Source: Burkholderia catarinensis (lineage in GTDB: Bacteria > Pseudomonadota > Gammaproteobacteria > Burkholderiales > Burkholderiaceae). From it: a DNA stretch of 41,569 nucleotides. Shown one piece after another: positions 15,302 through 23,624 of this stretch. The first letter of the stretch is position 1. Every line of letters begins with the position of its first letter. The stretch lies in contig NZ_MDEQ02000042.1 of assembly GCF_001883705.2 (NCBI RefSeq), positions 1 through 41,569 on the forward strand, written 5' to 3'. The position numbers were made by a program, and so were the translations under genes. The notes under the pieces were generated by a model that saw only the letters and a program-made list of their open reading frames with translations, had not been told where the DNA came from and made no database searches.

Positions 15302-16702
15302 ATGAAAAAGATGATTGGCTGGATTCTATGGGCTTGGCTTGGGCTGCTTGCACTGCCCGTGTTCGCGGATGACAAAGTGGCAGCCGCAGTGCCGGTGCCG
15401 AACAAGGGCGACACCGCGTGGATGATCGTCGCGACGCTGCTCGTCGTGATGATGGCGGCGCCAGGTCTTGGCCTTTTCTACGGTGGCATGGTGCGAGCGA
15501 AGAACATGCTGTCGATCCTGATGCAGACACTCGTGGTGTTCTGCCTGCTCGGAGTACTGTGGGCGGTATACGGTTACAGCATCGCGTTCACGGAGGGCAA
15601 TGCATTCTTCGGAGGACTCTCGAAGGCGTTTCTCGTTGGCATCACGCCGGATTCGACCGCGGCGACGTTCAGCAAGGGCGTAGTGATCCCTGAGTTCATC
15701 TATGTGTCGTTCCAGCTGACCTTCGCGGCGATCACGCCCGCATTGATCGTCGGCGGGATCGCCGAACGCGCGAAGTTCTCTGCGGTGCTGGCGTTCATGG
15801 TTCTGTGGTTCACGTTCTCGTATCTGCCCGTCGCTCACATGGTTTGGTACTGGCCCGGTCCCGACGCTTATACGAGTGCGGCCGCAGGCGACAAGGCTAC
15901 CGCGACGGCGGGCTTCCTGTTCCAGAAGGGAGCGATCGATTTTGCGGGCGGCACCGTCGTGCATATCAACGCGGGCATCGCCGCGCTCGTCGGGGCAATC
16001 ATGATCGGCAAGCGCGTCGGATTCGGCCGCGAGACGATGGCGCCACACAGCCTGACGATGACGATGATCGGCGGGTCGCTGCTGTGGGTCGGCTGGTTCG
16101 GCTTCAACGTCGGCTCCGCACTCGAGGCTAGCGGCGCGGCAGCCCTCGCGTTCGCCACGACCTTGCTGGCGACGTGCGCGGCCACCGTCTCGTGGACCTT
16201 CGTCGAGTGGGCGGCGAAGAAGAAGCCATCCATGCTCGGCGCGGTGTCCGGCGCCGTCGCGGGGCTGGTCGTCATCACGCCCGCGTGCGGCTATGTCGGC
16301 CCGATGGGGGCGATCGCTATGGGCTTGATCGCCGGAATCGCGTGCTATTGGGGCGTGAATGGACTAAAGCGCTTGATCAGCGTCGACGATTCGCTCGACG
16401 TGTTCGGCGTGCACTGCATCGGCGGGATCACCGGCGCGCTGCTGACCGGTGTGTTCGCGGCGCCGTCGCTCGGCGGCACGGGCGTCTACGACTACGTCGC
16501 GAACAAGGTAGCCGACTATCACATCGCCGATCAACTGATCGCGCAGTGCTGGGGCGTCGGAACGTCGCTCGTCTGGTCGGCGGTCGTGTCGGTGGTGGCG
16601 TTCAAGCTGGTCGATATGACGATTGGCCTGCGCGTCGACCACGAGGGCGAACGCGAAGGGCTCGACGTGAGCTCGCACGGAGAGACGGCTTACCATTCCT
16701 GA
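15302..16702 (+). CDS. amtB: Ammonium transporter (Amt family)
   Basis: This 466-residue inner-membrane channel has a signal peptide (MKKMIGWILWAWLGLLALP, cleavage near VFADD) followed by about eleven transmembrane helices. The twin conduction-pore histidines are in VVHINAGIAALVGA and DVFGVHCIGGITG, and the MVWYWPG loop is present. Start 15302 follows GAGGAAA. The longer frame from 15188 lacks a signal peptide start and is rejected. Its position after glxD suggests uptake of ammonium or methylammonium, the substrate of the GlnT-like enzyme. No glnK is next to it, unlike the usual glnK-amtB pair. Confidence 0.95.
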   Translation: MKKMIGWILWAWLGLLALPVFADDKVAAAVPVPNKGDTAWMIVATLLVVMMAAPGLGLFYGGMVRAKNMLSILMQTLVVFCLLGVLWAVYGYSIAFTEGNAFFGGLSKAFLVGITPDSTAATFSKGVVIPEFIYVSFQLTFAAITPALIVGGIAERAKFSAVLAFMVLWFTFSYLPVAHMVWYWPGPDAYTSAAAGDKATATAGFLFQKGAIDFAGGTVVHINAGIAALVGAIMIGKRVGFGRETMAPHSLTMTMIGGSLLWVGWFGFNVGSALEASGAAALAFATTLLATCAATVSWTFVEWAAKKKPSMLGAVSGAVAGLVVITPACGYVGPMGAIAMGLIAGIACYWGVNGLKRLISVDDSLDVFGVHCIGGITGALLTGVFAAPSLGGTGVYDYVANKVADYHIADQLIAQCWGVGTSLVWSAVVSVVAFKLVDMTIGLRVDHEGEREGLDVSSHGETAYHS

Positions 16703-16770
16703 ACACGGCGTGGCGGCAACGCGCTCCGTTCCGGCAGTGCGCCGCGACCCGGCATGCTGCATCTCCCCCT

Positions 16771-16971
16771 GGCTCACGCGCGCTGCGCGCGGGCATCGTG
16801 TGGGTCAACACGTACCGCACGGTGTCGCCGATCGTGTCGTTCGGCGGTTACAGGTTTCCCGGGCTCGGCAGCGAGGGCGGCTTCGACACGGCGCTCGACT
16901 ATACGCGGCCGAAATCGGTGTGGATACGCACGTCGGACGAGCCGATCGCGTATCCGTTCGTGATGCGCTGA
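16771..16971 (+). pseudogene. Aldehyde dehydrogenase C-terminal remnant
   Basis: This stretch encodes ALRAGIVWVNTYRTV, then FGGY, the EGGFDTALDYTRPKSVW block and the terminal PFVMR with its natural TGA. This is the last ~66 residues of an NAD-dependent aldehyde dehydrogenase of about 490 residues. The nucleotide-binding and catalytic (Cys/Glu) parts are missing, and no fragment of them is found upstream. It lies 68 bases after amtB, so an aldehyde dehydrogenase probably once ended this operon. The homology edge at about 16771 is approximate. Confidence 0.85.
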
Positions 16972-17080
16972 CGGACCGGCGACCCGGTGTGGCAGGCGTT
17001 CGCGCCGAAGATCCAGGCACTGGTGGATGAGATGGAAAACAAGACGATGAAACCCGCGCCATTCTCGCCGCTCGCATGAG
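16972..17080 (+). other. Unassigned coding-like remnant in frame with the ALDH tail
   Basis: Directly after the ALDH stop, in the same frame, the sequence reads open for 35 codons to a TGA. It translates as RTGDPVWQAFAPKIQALVDE... and ends FSPLA. The amphipathic composition looks protein-like, but there is no start codon signal and I do not recognise it. It may be the tail of another deleted gene. The remaining bases to 17144 show nothing recognisable. Confidence 0.3.
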
Positions 17081-17144
17081 CAGTACGCTTCACCGGCCCG
17101 ACGTTGTTATCTCGTTCCCCGTTCTATGGAGTTTGAGACGAGAG

Positions 17145-18398
17145 TCAGATTGGCTGGATCCACCCGAGCGCCCGAAGCAATGCATCGTCCTGTAAGCTGG
17201 ACTTCAGAGACAGGTGCTCGACGCAGTGGAACAACAACGACCGCAGGTTTTTGTACGGCGCAAGCAGGAACGGAAAGATGTGATTGCCGCCTTGGGCGAT
17301 ATGCTCGTTGCACCGGATCAGCACCGCATCGGGGTCGTTGTTTAATGCGGCACGCATCTGCGCGATGCGCATGGCCGCAGGCGTTTCGTCATCCTGCAGC
17401 ACGTTCAGGATATCGCGAAACTGGCTGACGAGCGACTGCAACTGGTCGGCATGCGCGAGCTGGTACTGCTGAGGTCGAAGCTTGGCGGTGTGCTCGAGGT
17501 TGCGCACGGTCTTGATGAAAATCTCGGCGACGTCGTCGAGTGCTTTCTGGCGTTGCGCGAGCATGAACAGCAGCGCGAGCGTGTAGCGCTTGGCGGGCGT
17601 GAGCGCCCGCATTTCGTTCACGTCGAGCGCACGTGCCTCAGTGACGAACTGCATGCGCTTCGGAACCGAGAGCATGTTCGGCACAGGCGGCAAGCCGTTG
17701 GCCAACGCGTTCATGGCCTGAATGTGCTCGAGAAAACTCGCAATTTCACGCGGCCCGGGTCGCTTCGGCTCGCGCTTGAGTTCGTCCCACCGCGTTCGGT
17801 CGCGCCGGGCCAGAAACAGCGCGTCGACACGCTCCTTCGATGTGTCGTCGAGCGAGTCGACGAAGGCGCGATAAACTGATTCATGGAGCTGACTGCGGGC
17901 GTGGCCAGCAATCCGAGTGAGCATCGCACGCGGCGGCAGTTCGTAGCGGCGCCGAAGCAACTCTTCCAACATCACATTGACGATGTCGGGTAATTCCGCC
18001 TTGGTTCGGGCCGCATTGGCGGCTAGTTCGGTCAGCCATGCGTGGACTGCGCTGTCGACGGGAAAAATCCGGACGAACGCGCGGAGAATTTTCTGGTGCC
18101 GGGATTTGCTGCCGGAGCGGTCGTAGCGCGCAAGGGTCGCGCGCGGCAGCGGACGAACGCCGAGCACGGCACACACATGTTCGATGATGGCCGGCGGCAC
18201 GTCCGAGATCACCGGCATGTACCCGAGACGCTGTAGCAGCTTCAGTTGCGCGAGGATCAGCGCGCGCGTCGGCGCCTGCCGGAACTGACCAAAGACGAAC
18301 CGGATCTCCGCGGCGCTGAGCGTGTAGACCGTCCGCAATTCCGTTTCCTCTAGTTCCGCCGGGAGTACCGGGTATGCGGATTCATGAATCTTGGTCAT
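17145..18398 (-). pseudogene. Tn3-family transposase, N-terminal fragment (DUF4158 domain)
   Basis: Here 417 residues remain of a transposase that is normally about 950-1000 long. The N-terminal DUF4158 DNA-binding region is clear (YPVLPAELEETELRTVYTLS, RALILAQLKLLQRLGYMP, RHQKILRAF). The frame ends at ...LGWIQPI before the DDE catalytic domain, so it is not functional. Together with the truncated aldehyde dehydrogenase on its left, it marks a deletion or recombination boundary between the catabolic locus and the orphan cluster. I found no convincing 38-bp Tn3 terminal repeat nearby, nor a resolvase. Confidence 0.85.
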
Positions 18399-18571
18399 TG
18401 ATTTGGCCTCGGTCCTTTAACAGAGAACCGAGCAGGCACAAGAAGATCGGCAGTTCCTGGAGTGTTCGTGACACACAGATCGAAGTTTTCGCTGCCGGTT
18501 TGCGGTCGATTCCGCCGGAGTCGTTTGAGTAATTCGAAAACAGTCTGAGGATCGCCGAAGCTATCTATGCC

Positions 18572-18603
18572 GCATCGATCGCATTCAAGAATGCATCGAT
18601 CGC
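18572..18603. repeat. Short direct repeat (GCATCGATCGC twice) in a non-coding gap
   Basis: The 11-mer GCATCGATCGC occurs at 18572-18582 and 18593-18603, 21 bp apart, flanking the hairpin GCATTC-AA-GAATGC. It lies in the 248-bp gap between the Tn3 transposase remnant and the last gene of the orphan operon. Function unknown. Otherwise the gap (18399-18646) shows only a G7 run and no ORF. Confidence 0.5.
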
Positions 18604-18646
18604 TTACATCGCAGCGACTTGGGGGGGCATAAATCGAGGTACGGGC

Positions 18647-19444
18647 TCAGGCGAACGGGTATGGGCCTTCAAATTGATCGATATAGCTCAGGTGACTAAT
18701 CGACGATTTTCCTTGTGTCCAGCAGTGAAGTAAGAGTGCAGGAGGTTCAAGATACGAGGCGGGTTGCGCATCGGCCTGGGTTTGCAAGGCGATTTGTGTA
18801 ACGGTACTCGGGCAGGTGAGGACCGGTACGTTCCCTAGTCGAGTCTGCATCGAACGATGGACATGCCCAGCGATAACGCGCTCGACATGTGAGTGAACCG
18901 TCAGTGTCGCAGCAAACCGATCGATATCGCGAAGCCCGTAGATGTCGAGATACGGAATTCCAGTATCGAACGGCGGATGATGCATGGCCACGATTGTCGG
19001 TCGTTCGCAACAGGCATGAAGTTCTGCGTCGAGCCAAGCAAGTGCGTCGAGATCTAGCTCGCCATGATGCAAGTCCGGTACTGACGTGTCGAGTGCGACG
19101 ATTCGTACCGCGCCGACGTCGATGGTGAAATGCAGGGGGCCTTGTGCCGGCAGATACGTATGATCAGGAAAGGCGCTTCTCAAGTTGTCGCGCTTGTCGT
19201 GATTGCCGGGCATGACGGCGAAAGGTATTTCCAGCGGCGCGAGCAGGCGCCTGAGCATCGCATATTCTTCCGGCGCGCCTTCGTCGGTCAAGTCCCCCGT
19301 AACGAGCACGAGATCAGGGCGCGGCGCGAGCGCATTGAGGCTCGCGACCGCTCGAGCCAGCATCGCGTTCGAATCCACGACGTCCTGGTACAGCACGCCA
19401 GCGGGCCGAACATGTACATCGGAAATTTGCGCAATGATCGTCAT
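18647..19444 (-). CDS. Calcineurin-like metallophosphoesterase (CpdA/GpdQ type)
   Basis: This 265-residue enzyme of the class III cyclic-nucleotide phosphodiesterase/GpdQ group has the complete dimetal motif set: D9-x-H11 (SDVHV), G50-D51 (TGDLTDEG), N81-H82 (GNHD), H155 (AMHHPPF) and H194/H196 (AGHVHR). Members hydrolyse cAMP or glycerophosphodiesters, and the substrate here is not known. ATG 19444 (MTIIAQISDVH) is the natural family start; the frame extends upstream without support. It is the last gene of the 16-gene minus-strand operon, 31 bases after the HAD gene. With two other phosphatases beside it, it probably trims phosphate from the cluster's product or intermediate. Confidence 0.93.
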   Translation of the reverse strand: MTIIAQISDVHVRPAGVLYQDVVDSNAMLARAVASLNALAPRPDLVLVTGDLTDEGAPEEYAMLRRLLAPLEIPFAVMPGNHDKRDNLRSAFPDHTYLPAQGPLHFTIDVGAVRIVALDTSVPDLHHGELDLDALAWLDAELHACCERPTIVAMHHPPFDTGIPYLDIYGLRDIDRFAATLTVHSHVERVIAGHVHRSMQTRLGNVPVLTCPSTVTQIALQTQADAQPASYLEPPALLLHCWTQGKSSISHLSYIDQFEGPYPFA

Positions 19445-19475
19445 TTTCAGGTTCCTCGACGGATGGGGAGAGAAG

Positions 19476-20258
19476 TCAGGCAGAGCGCACGCGCACTCGG
19501 TCGAGCCACGACGGCAGGTCCGCGATGCTGTCGAGCACGCTATCGATAGATTCCCGGTGCTGCTCAAGCCACTCCGGACGATGCTTGCCGGTCCTGACGT
19601 GCAAGGCGTGCGCGCCGATGGCGCGGGCTCCTGCCATATCGGTCGCGATGTCATCGCCGATGACGACAGCGCCTTGAGCGCTGGCTCCGAGCTGGCGCAG
19701 TGCGGCCTCGAAGAATACCGGGGACGGCTTGCCTGTCACGATGGCGCGGATGCCCGCGGCGGCCTCGAGCCCGATCACGAAGGCACCGCAGTCGAGCCGC
19801 TCGCCCTCCGCGTCGAGCCAGAACAGATTCTTCTGTAGTGCGACGAGCCGGGCGCCGCCACGAAGCATGCGGAACGCCCGGTTGAGCGTCGCGTAATCGA
19901 ACCCGTCGCCGATATCGCCAATCACGACGAAATCGGGATGAACATCGTCGATTTCGACCGGCTCGAAGGCTGCACGGACACCATCTGGCACGATGAGATG
20001 GCAGCGTTTGCCCGGGTTCGCCAGGAGAAAGCTGATGCATGCCGTTGTGGCGGTCTGGATTTCGTCCGCCTCGACCTCGATGCCCTCCGTGCCCAGTTGC
20101 GTGGCGAGTTCGTGCGGCGTTTTCGCCGTGATGTTGGTCAGCAGGCGGATGCCGAGTCCGGCATCGCGTGCGGCCCGCAATGCGGCCGCCGCACCGGGTA
20201 GGGCCGCGCCGCGGTGAAGCAGTGTGCCGTCGATGTCACATAAGAGCGTATCAATCAT
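19476..20258 (-). CDS. HAD-superfamily phosphatase, NagD/LHPP-like (subclass IIA)
   Basis: This 260-residue hydrolase has all four HAD motifs: D8-x-D10 (LLCDIDGTLL, nucleophile and acid), T41 (LLTNITAK), K177 (VTGKPSP) and the acidic GDDIATD (D202, D203, D207). The C2-type cap between motifs II and III (about 75-170) fits NagD, AraL and LHPP proteins, which dephosphorylate nucleotides, sugar phosphates or phosphoamines. The start at 20258 (MIDTLLCDIDG) was chosen as the motif-proximal ATG. The gap of 49 bases from the upstream phosphatase gene is among the longest in the operon but shows no terminator. Confidence 0.92.
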   Translation of the reverse strand: MIDTLLCDIDGTLLHRGAALPGAAAALRAARDAGLGIRLLTNITAKTPHELATQLGTEGIEVEADEIQTATTACISFLLANPGKRCHLIVPDGVRAAFEPVEIDDVHPDFVVIGDIGDGFDYATLNRAFRMLRGGARLVALQKNLFWLDAEGERLDCGAFVIGLEAAAGIRAIVTGKPSPVFFEAALRQLGASAQGAVVIGDDIATDMAGARAIGAHALHVRTGKHRPEWLEQHRESIDSVLDSIADLPSWLDRVRVRSA

Positions 20259-20307
20259 TGCCGGTATTCCTTGATTATCGGTATGACACGGGGTGGGACG
20301 GCATCTG

Positions 20308-21957
20308 TCAGGTGGACAACATGCCATCCCGGCAGACGAACGGAACGATTTCGGGCAGGGTCAGCGAGGGCCGGTCGGGAAGGCCGATCGGATCGCCGCC
20401 GGCATCGATCAGGATGCCTTGCAACCAGGGATCGCGCGACCAGACCGCGTGGTCGCCGCCCTTGCGGCTCGGTTGCACGAACTGTGTCGCGCGAGCGAAG
20501 CGCAGGCGCGTACCGGCAGGCGCTTGCCAGTAGCATCGCGTCAGCCAGCCTTCAATGCCCCGCAGGTTACCGGGCGTGGTGGCCGGGCCTTCGAAATGGT
20601 GCCAGCCGGGGCGCATCGATTCGGGCAAGGCGGCCCTCCAGGCCTCGATCAGTGTCCCGAGAATGAATCCCTGGGCTGCGAGGCGGCCCGCATGGAGCAT
20701 AACCAGGCCGTTCTCGGCGGGGTGGAACAGCGCGGCGGAGCGTGCGAGGTCCGGTCGGCCGGCGCTGTCGTAGGCCAGCAAGCCGATCCGCTCGAAGAAC
20801 GCGTTTGGGAACAGGTCATGGTGAATGGGCGCCATGCCGTGATCCGAATGCGCGATACAACGCACCGGCTCGGGTGAGACGGCGAGGCAGGTGTCGATCA
20901 ACTCGTCGATCCAGCCGAGCGCGATGTCGAACAAGGCCTCGCCGAGCTGCGCCCCAGGCTGGTCCGGCCGGCACGGGGCGATGTATTTGAGCAAGTGGTG
21001 CGAGAGCAGATCGATTGCGGGATCGTAGCCGATCACGCAATCGGCATCCGCGGCGCGCACTGCGGCGACGATGTCGGACGCGAAGCTGTTATGCACGATG
21101 CGCATCAGCGAAACGAGCGCATGCTCGGCCGCGCCGGTGCCACCCTCATCGAGGCGCCGGCCGAGCCGGCCGTTGCCGTAGAGGCGGCCCGGATCGCAAG
21201 CGGCGAACGCGGTTTGCAGCATCGGGCCGTCAGGTGGCATGCAGGATGAGGCCGGCGCGCCATGCACGTTCACCTCGCGGTAGCCGAAACTGATCAGGGT
21301 CGGTTCGCCGTCTATCCGCATCGCGTGCAGCGCGACTGCCCGGAAGGCGTTTCCATGGGGTACGTGCCCGGCAAGGGGCAGCGCGACGCTATGATTCATC
21401 GCCACATGCCGAGGGGGCGCGGGCGAGCGCGGATCATGCAGCGTGATGCCGTCGTCGCAGGCCTCGGTACGCAGGTCAATGTCGAGCGCGGGGATCGACA
21501 GGCGCTCGCCATCGCGGACAGTTTCCGGCGCAACCGCGAGACCGCTGTAGACATCGGTGCGGCCCACCAGCGATGCGCCCAGCCGGCTCGGCTGCACGAA
21601 CGGTACCGCGCAGAGGCGGAAGCACGTTGACCCGGCGGCCCAGCGATCCCAGACCATCGGAATGTCGCGCGGCCATACGGCGAATCCGTCCGCGACCGCG
21701 AGCGGATCGTCGGGCGAGGGGGCTGGCAGCAGGTAGCCGGTTAGGCGGTGTTGAGCGACGTCCGTACCGCTGAAGATCGAGAACAGCGAGGGCGGTGTCT
21801 GACAGTTGGGCGCGAGCGGCTGCAGCGGTATCGCGCGCTTGTCGAGCAGCTTGCGCGTCAGGGTCGAGTCGGGACGCTTCTCGGCCAGCATCTGGACGAG
21901 GCGCCAGGACAGGCCGTCGATCAACAGCCACACGAGCCGCGAGCGCGAGGATCTCAT
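20308..21957 (-). CDS. Alkaline phosphatase-superfamily phosphodiesterase/phosphatase
   Basis: This 549-residue protein resembles the type I phosphodiesterase/nucleotide pyrophosphatase branch. Visible metal-site elements are LLIDGLSW (Asp at about 14), the nucleophile region NCQTPPSLFSIFSGTDVAQH, GYDPAIDLLSHH (Asp/His) and HSDHGM. No signal peptide is seen, so it is probably cytoplasmic, unlike secreted PhoA types. It overlaps the downstream end of the P-loop kinase gene by four bases (21954-21957), linking a kinase and a phosphatase translationally. Substrate unknown; nucleotide phosphodiesters or pyrophosphates are typical for the branch. Confidence 0.85.
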   Translation of the reverse strand: MRSSRSRLVWLLIDGLSWRLVQMLAEKRPDSTLTRKLLDKRAIPLQPLAPNCQTPPSLFSIFSGTDVAQHRLTGYLLPAPSPDDPLAVADGFAVWPRDIPMVWDRWAAGSTCFRLCAVPFVQPSRLGASLVGRTDVYSGLAVAPETVRDGERLSIPALDIDLRTEACDDGITLHDPRSPAPPRHVAMNHSVALPLAGHVPHGNAFRAVALHAMRIDGEPTLISFGYREVNVHGAPASSCMPPDGPMLQTAFAACDPGRLYGNGRLGRRLDEGGTGAAEHALVSLMRIVHNSFASDIVAAVRAADADCVIGYDPAIDLLSHHLLKYIAPCRPDQPGAQLGEALFDIALGWIDELIDTCLAVSPEPVRCIAHSDHGMAPIHHDLFPNAFFERIGLLAYDSAGRPDLARSAALFHPAENGLVMLHAGRLAAQGFILGTLIEAWRAALPESMRPGWHHFEGPATTPGNLRGIEGWLTRCYWQAPAGTRLRFARATQFVQPSRKGGDHAVWSRDPWLQGILIDAGGDPIGLPDRPSLTLPEIVPFVCRDGMLST

Positions 21958-22538
21958 GCCGCGGCCCGCGCAGCGATATCGAGCAGGTAGCCGGCAAGCG
22001 CGGTGACGTGCGCGCGCAGCACCTCGAGCGTACCGTTGTTGGGCACGACGTAGTCGGCCCGGATCCGGCTCATTTGCCGATCGAGCGGGCTGTTCTCGAC
22101 AATCGACACATCGTTGCGGCCATGCAGGCGCATCTCGCGCAGCGCCGGCGATGTGGCGATCTTGACGATCGCGAACCCCTGCTGTCGCAGATAGGGCCAG
22201 TCGGTTGCGTCGTCGCGCAGATCGTCGTTGATAACGATGTCGGTCTCGCAGCGATCGAGGCGTCGTGCAAAGTTCTTAACGAGGCTCTGATGGTCGATGC
22301 GACGCAGCTCCGTCGCGATGTGCTCCAGCAAATGCTGGTCCTGAGCGTCGTCGGGCACGTCATGGCATGCCGCGTCGTAGAACGCGCGCTGCAGGGCATA
22401 CAGCGGCGTGGCGAGCTTGAGTATCTCGACCCGTCTGCCGGCCGCCTCGAACGCCTGCCTGAGCAAGGCGGCCGTCGTGCTCTTTCCCGATCCGCTCGGT
22501 GCGACGAGGGCGATACGAAGGCCTGACTGAATAAGCAT
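21954..22538 (-). CDS. P-loop kinase resembling deoxynucleoside monophosphate kinase
   Basis: This 194-residue protein has Walker A APSGSGKST (residues 13-21). Its overall layout recalls T4-type dNMP kinases: after the P-loop, an acidic DIVINDDLRDDATDWPYLR segment, then a basic lid (REMRLHGRN), SIVENSPLD and DYVVPNNGTLEVLRAHV at the end. I infer a nucleotide- or nucleoside-like substrate, supported by the neighbouring dCTP-deaminase-like genes. Dephospho-CoA kinase is the main alternative. The start at 22538 sits 16 bases after the HprK-like gene. Confidence 0.78.
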   Translation of the reverse strand: MLIQSGLRIALVAPSGSGKSTTAALLRQAFEAAGRRVEILKLATPLYALQRAFYDAACHDVPDDAQDQHLLEHIATELRRIDHQSLVKNFARRLDRCETDIVINDDLRDDATDWPYLRQQGFAIVKIATSPALREMRLHGRNDVSIVENSPLDRQMSRIRADYVVPNNGTLEVLRAHVTALAGYLLDIAARAAA

Positions 22539-22554
22539 CGTGTGTCTCCCGGTG

Positions 22555-23616
22555 CTAGCTGAGGACGGAGAGTCGTGGAAGGCCGAGACGGGACTGCCAC
22601 ACGATGCCGGCGAGGGCCTCGGCGAGGTTATCCGGTATCGAGTCGGTGAAGTCGACGCTTGCCGCAGCGGCCGGCAAGCCATGCCAGGTCGAGGTGATGA
22701 AGCGGTGCGGCCACTCGAAGAGGCCCGGTGCGCGCAGCGCGAGCGCGATCTCGTCCGGCGCGAGCGAGTCAATACGAAACGATCCCGGTGCGCTCACGTC
22801 CGGCAGGCAGACCGACGTCAGCCAGCCGGTCCCAGTGCCGCTCGACGCAAGCGCCCGACGCATCGCCTCGGGCGGGCAGAGACGCTTGTCGGTATCGGCG
22901 AAGGCCGGGTCAGCGGCGATCCCGGCGAGTCCCAGCTGTTCGGCAAGCTCGGGATGCGAGCGCAGCGTGCCGACGCCGACGTGGGGATAGTCCGGCCAGC
23001 CACGCGCCCGGATGCGGCCGTCCACCACGTCCAGCAGGAGCTTGTCGCCCGAGAAGTACAGATAGTCGCCGGAGGCGACCAGGTCGAGCATGGTCGTGGT
23101 CTTGCCGGCGCCCTTGACGCCGCCGATGGCGATGATGTCGCCGCCCACGCGCGTCGCTACCGCGGATGCATGCATGATGGCGGCGCCTTTCGACTGCTCG
23201 ACGAGCAGGCCGTAGTAGCGCACAAGTTCGATCAGGTGGATGAACGCATTGGATGCGCCGTAGAAGTCGACCTTGCGACGGGCTGGCTGGATCCGATACC
23301 CGACCCTCAGCTCCGGGTCCCAAGCATAGAGGATGCCGGTCTCGCGCGCGGTGCGCACGCGCAGCGTGAAGCCCGGTGCTGTGGTCTCGCGAATGGTGGA
23401 GGGGGTGGTACACCGCGCAATCCATTCTGCCTTGAAGGCGGCTGGCTCATGCAGGGCGAGCCGAAGGTCGATTTCTGAGGCTGCCCCGCCGGGTGATGCC
23501 GGGTGACTGAAATACGGCGCAAGGAATTGCGTCAGTCGCGTCACCAGGGCCGTATCGGCGCTGTATGGCGAGAGTTCGAGCGTATAGCGTTCGTTCGACA
23601 ACAGCACGGTTCGCAT
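22555..23616 (-). CDS. HprK-like (PEPCK-fold) kinase
   Basis: This 353-residue protein has a C-terminal HPr kinase/phosphorylase-type nucleotide-binding fold: IMHASAVATRVGG (about 148-159) then Walker A GGVKGAGKTT (165-174, K172) and a later SGDKLLLD. The N-terminal ~140 residues do not look like the HprK N-domain. The C-terminal signature loop of true HPr kinases is not evident, and the window has no PTS genes, so it is unlikely to control carbon catabolism. HprK-like kinases occur in peptide and small-molecule biosynthetic clusters where they phosphorylate serine hydroxyls. Such a role on the cluster's product or on a carrier is inference. Confidence 0.8.
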   Translation of the reverse strand: MRTVLLSNERYTLELSPYSADTALVTRLTQFLAPYFSHPASPGGAASEIDLRLALHEPAAFKAEWIARCTTPSTIRETTAPGFTLRVRTARETGILYAWDPELRVGYRIQPARRKVDFYGASNAFIHLIELVRYYGLLVEQSKGAAIMHASAVATRVGGDIIAIGGVKGAGKTTTMLDLVASGDYLYFSGDKLLLDVVDGRIRARGWPDYPHVGVGTLRSHPELAEQLGLAGIAADPAFADTDKRLCPPEAMRRALASSGTGTGWLTSVCLPDVSAPGSFRIDSLAPDEIALALRAPGLFEWPHRFITSTWHGLPAAAASVDFTDSIPDNLAEALAGIVWQSRLGLPRLSVLS

Positions 23617-23624
23617 GGATGGCC

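Noticed and set aside
22555..23616. True HPr kinase/phosphorylase controlling the PTS
   Set aside because: The N-terminal domain and C-terminal signature of HprK are not seen, and no PTS gene is nearby.
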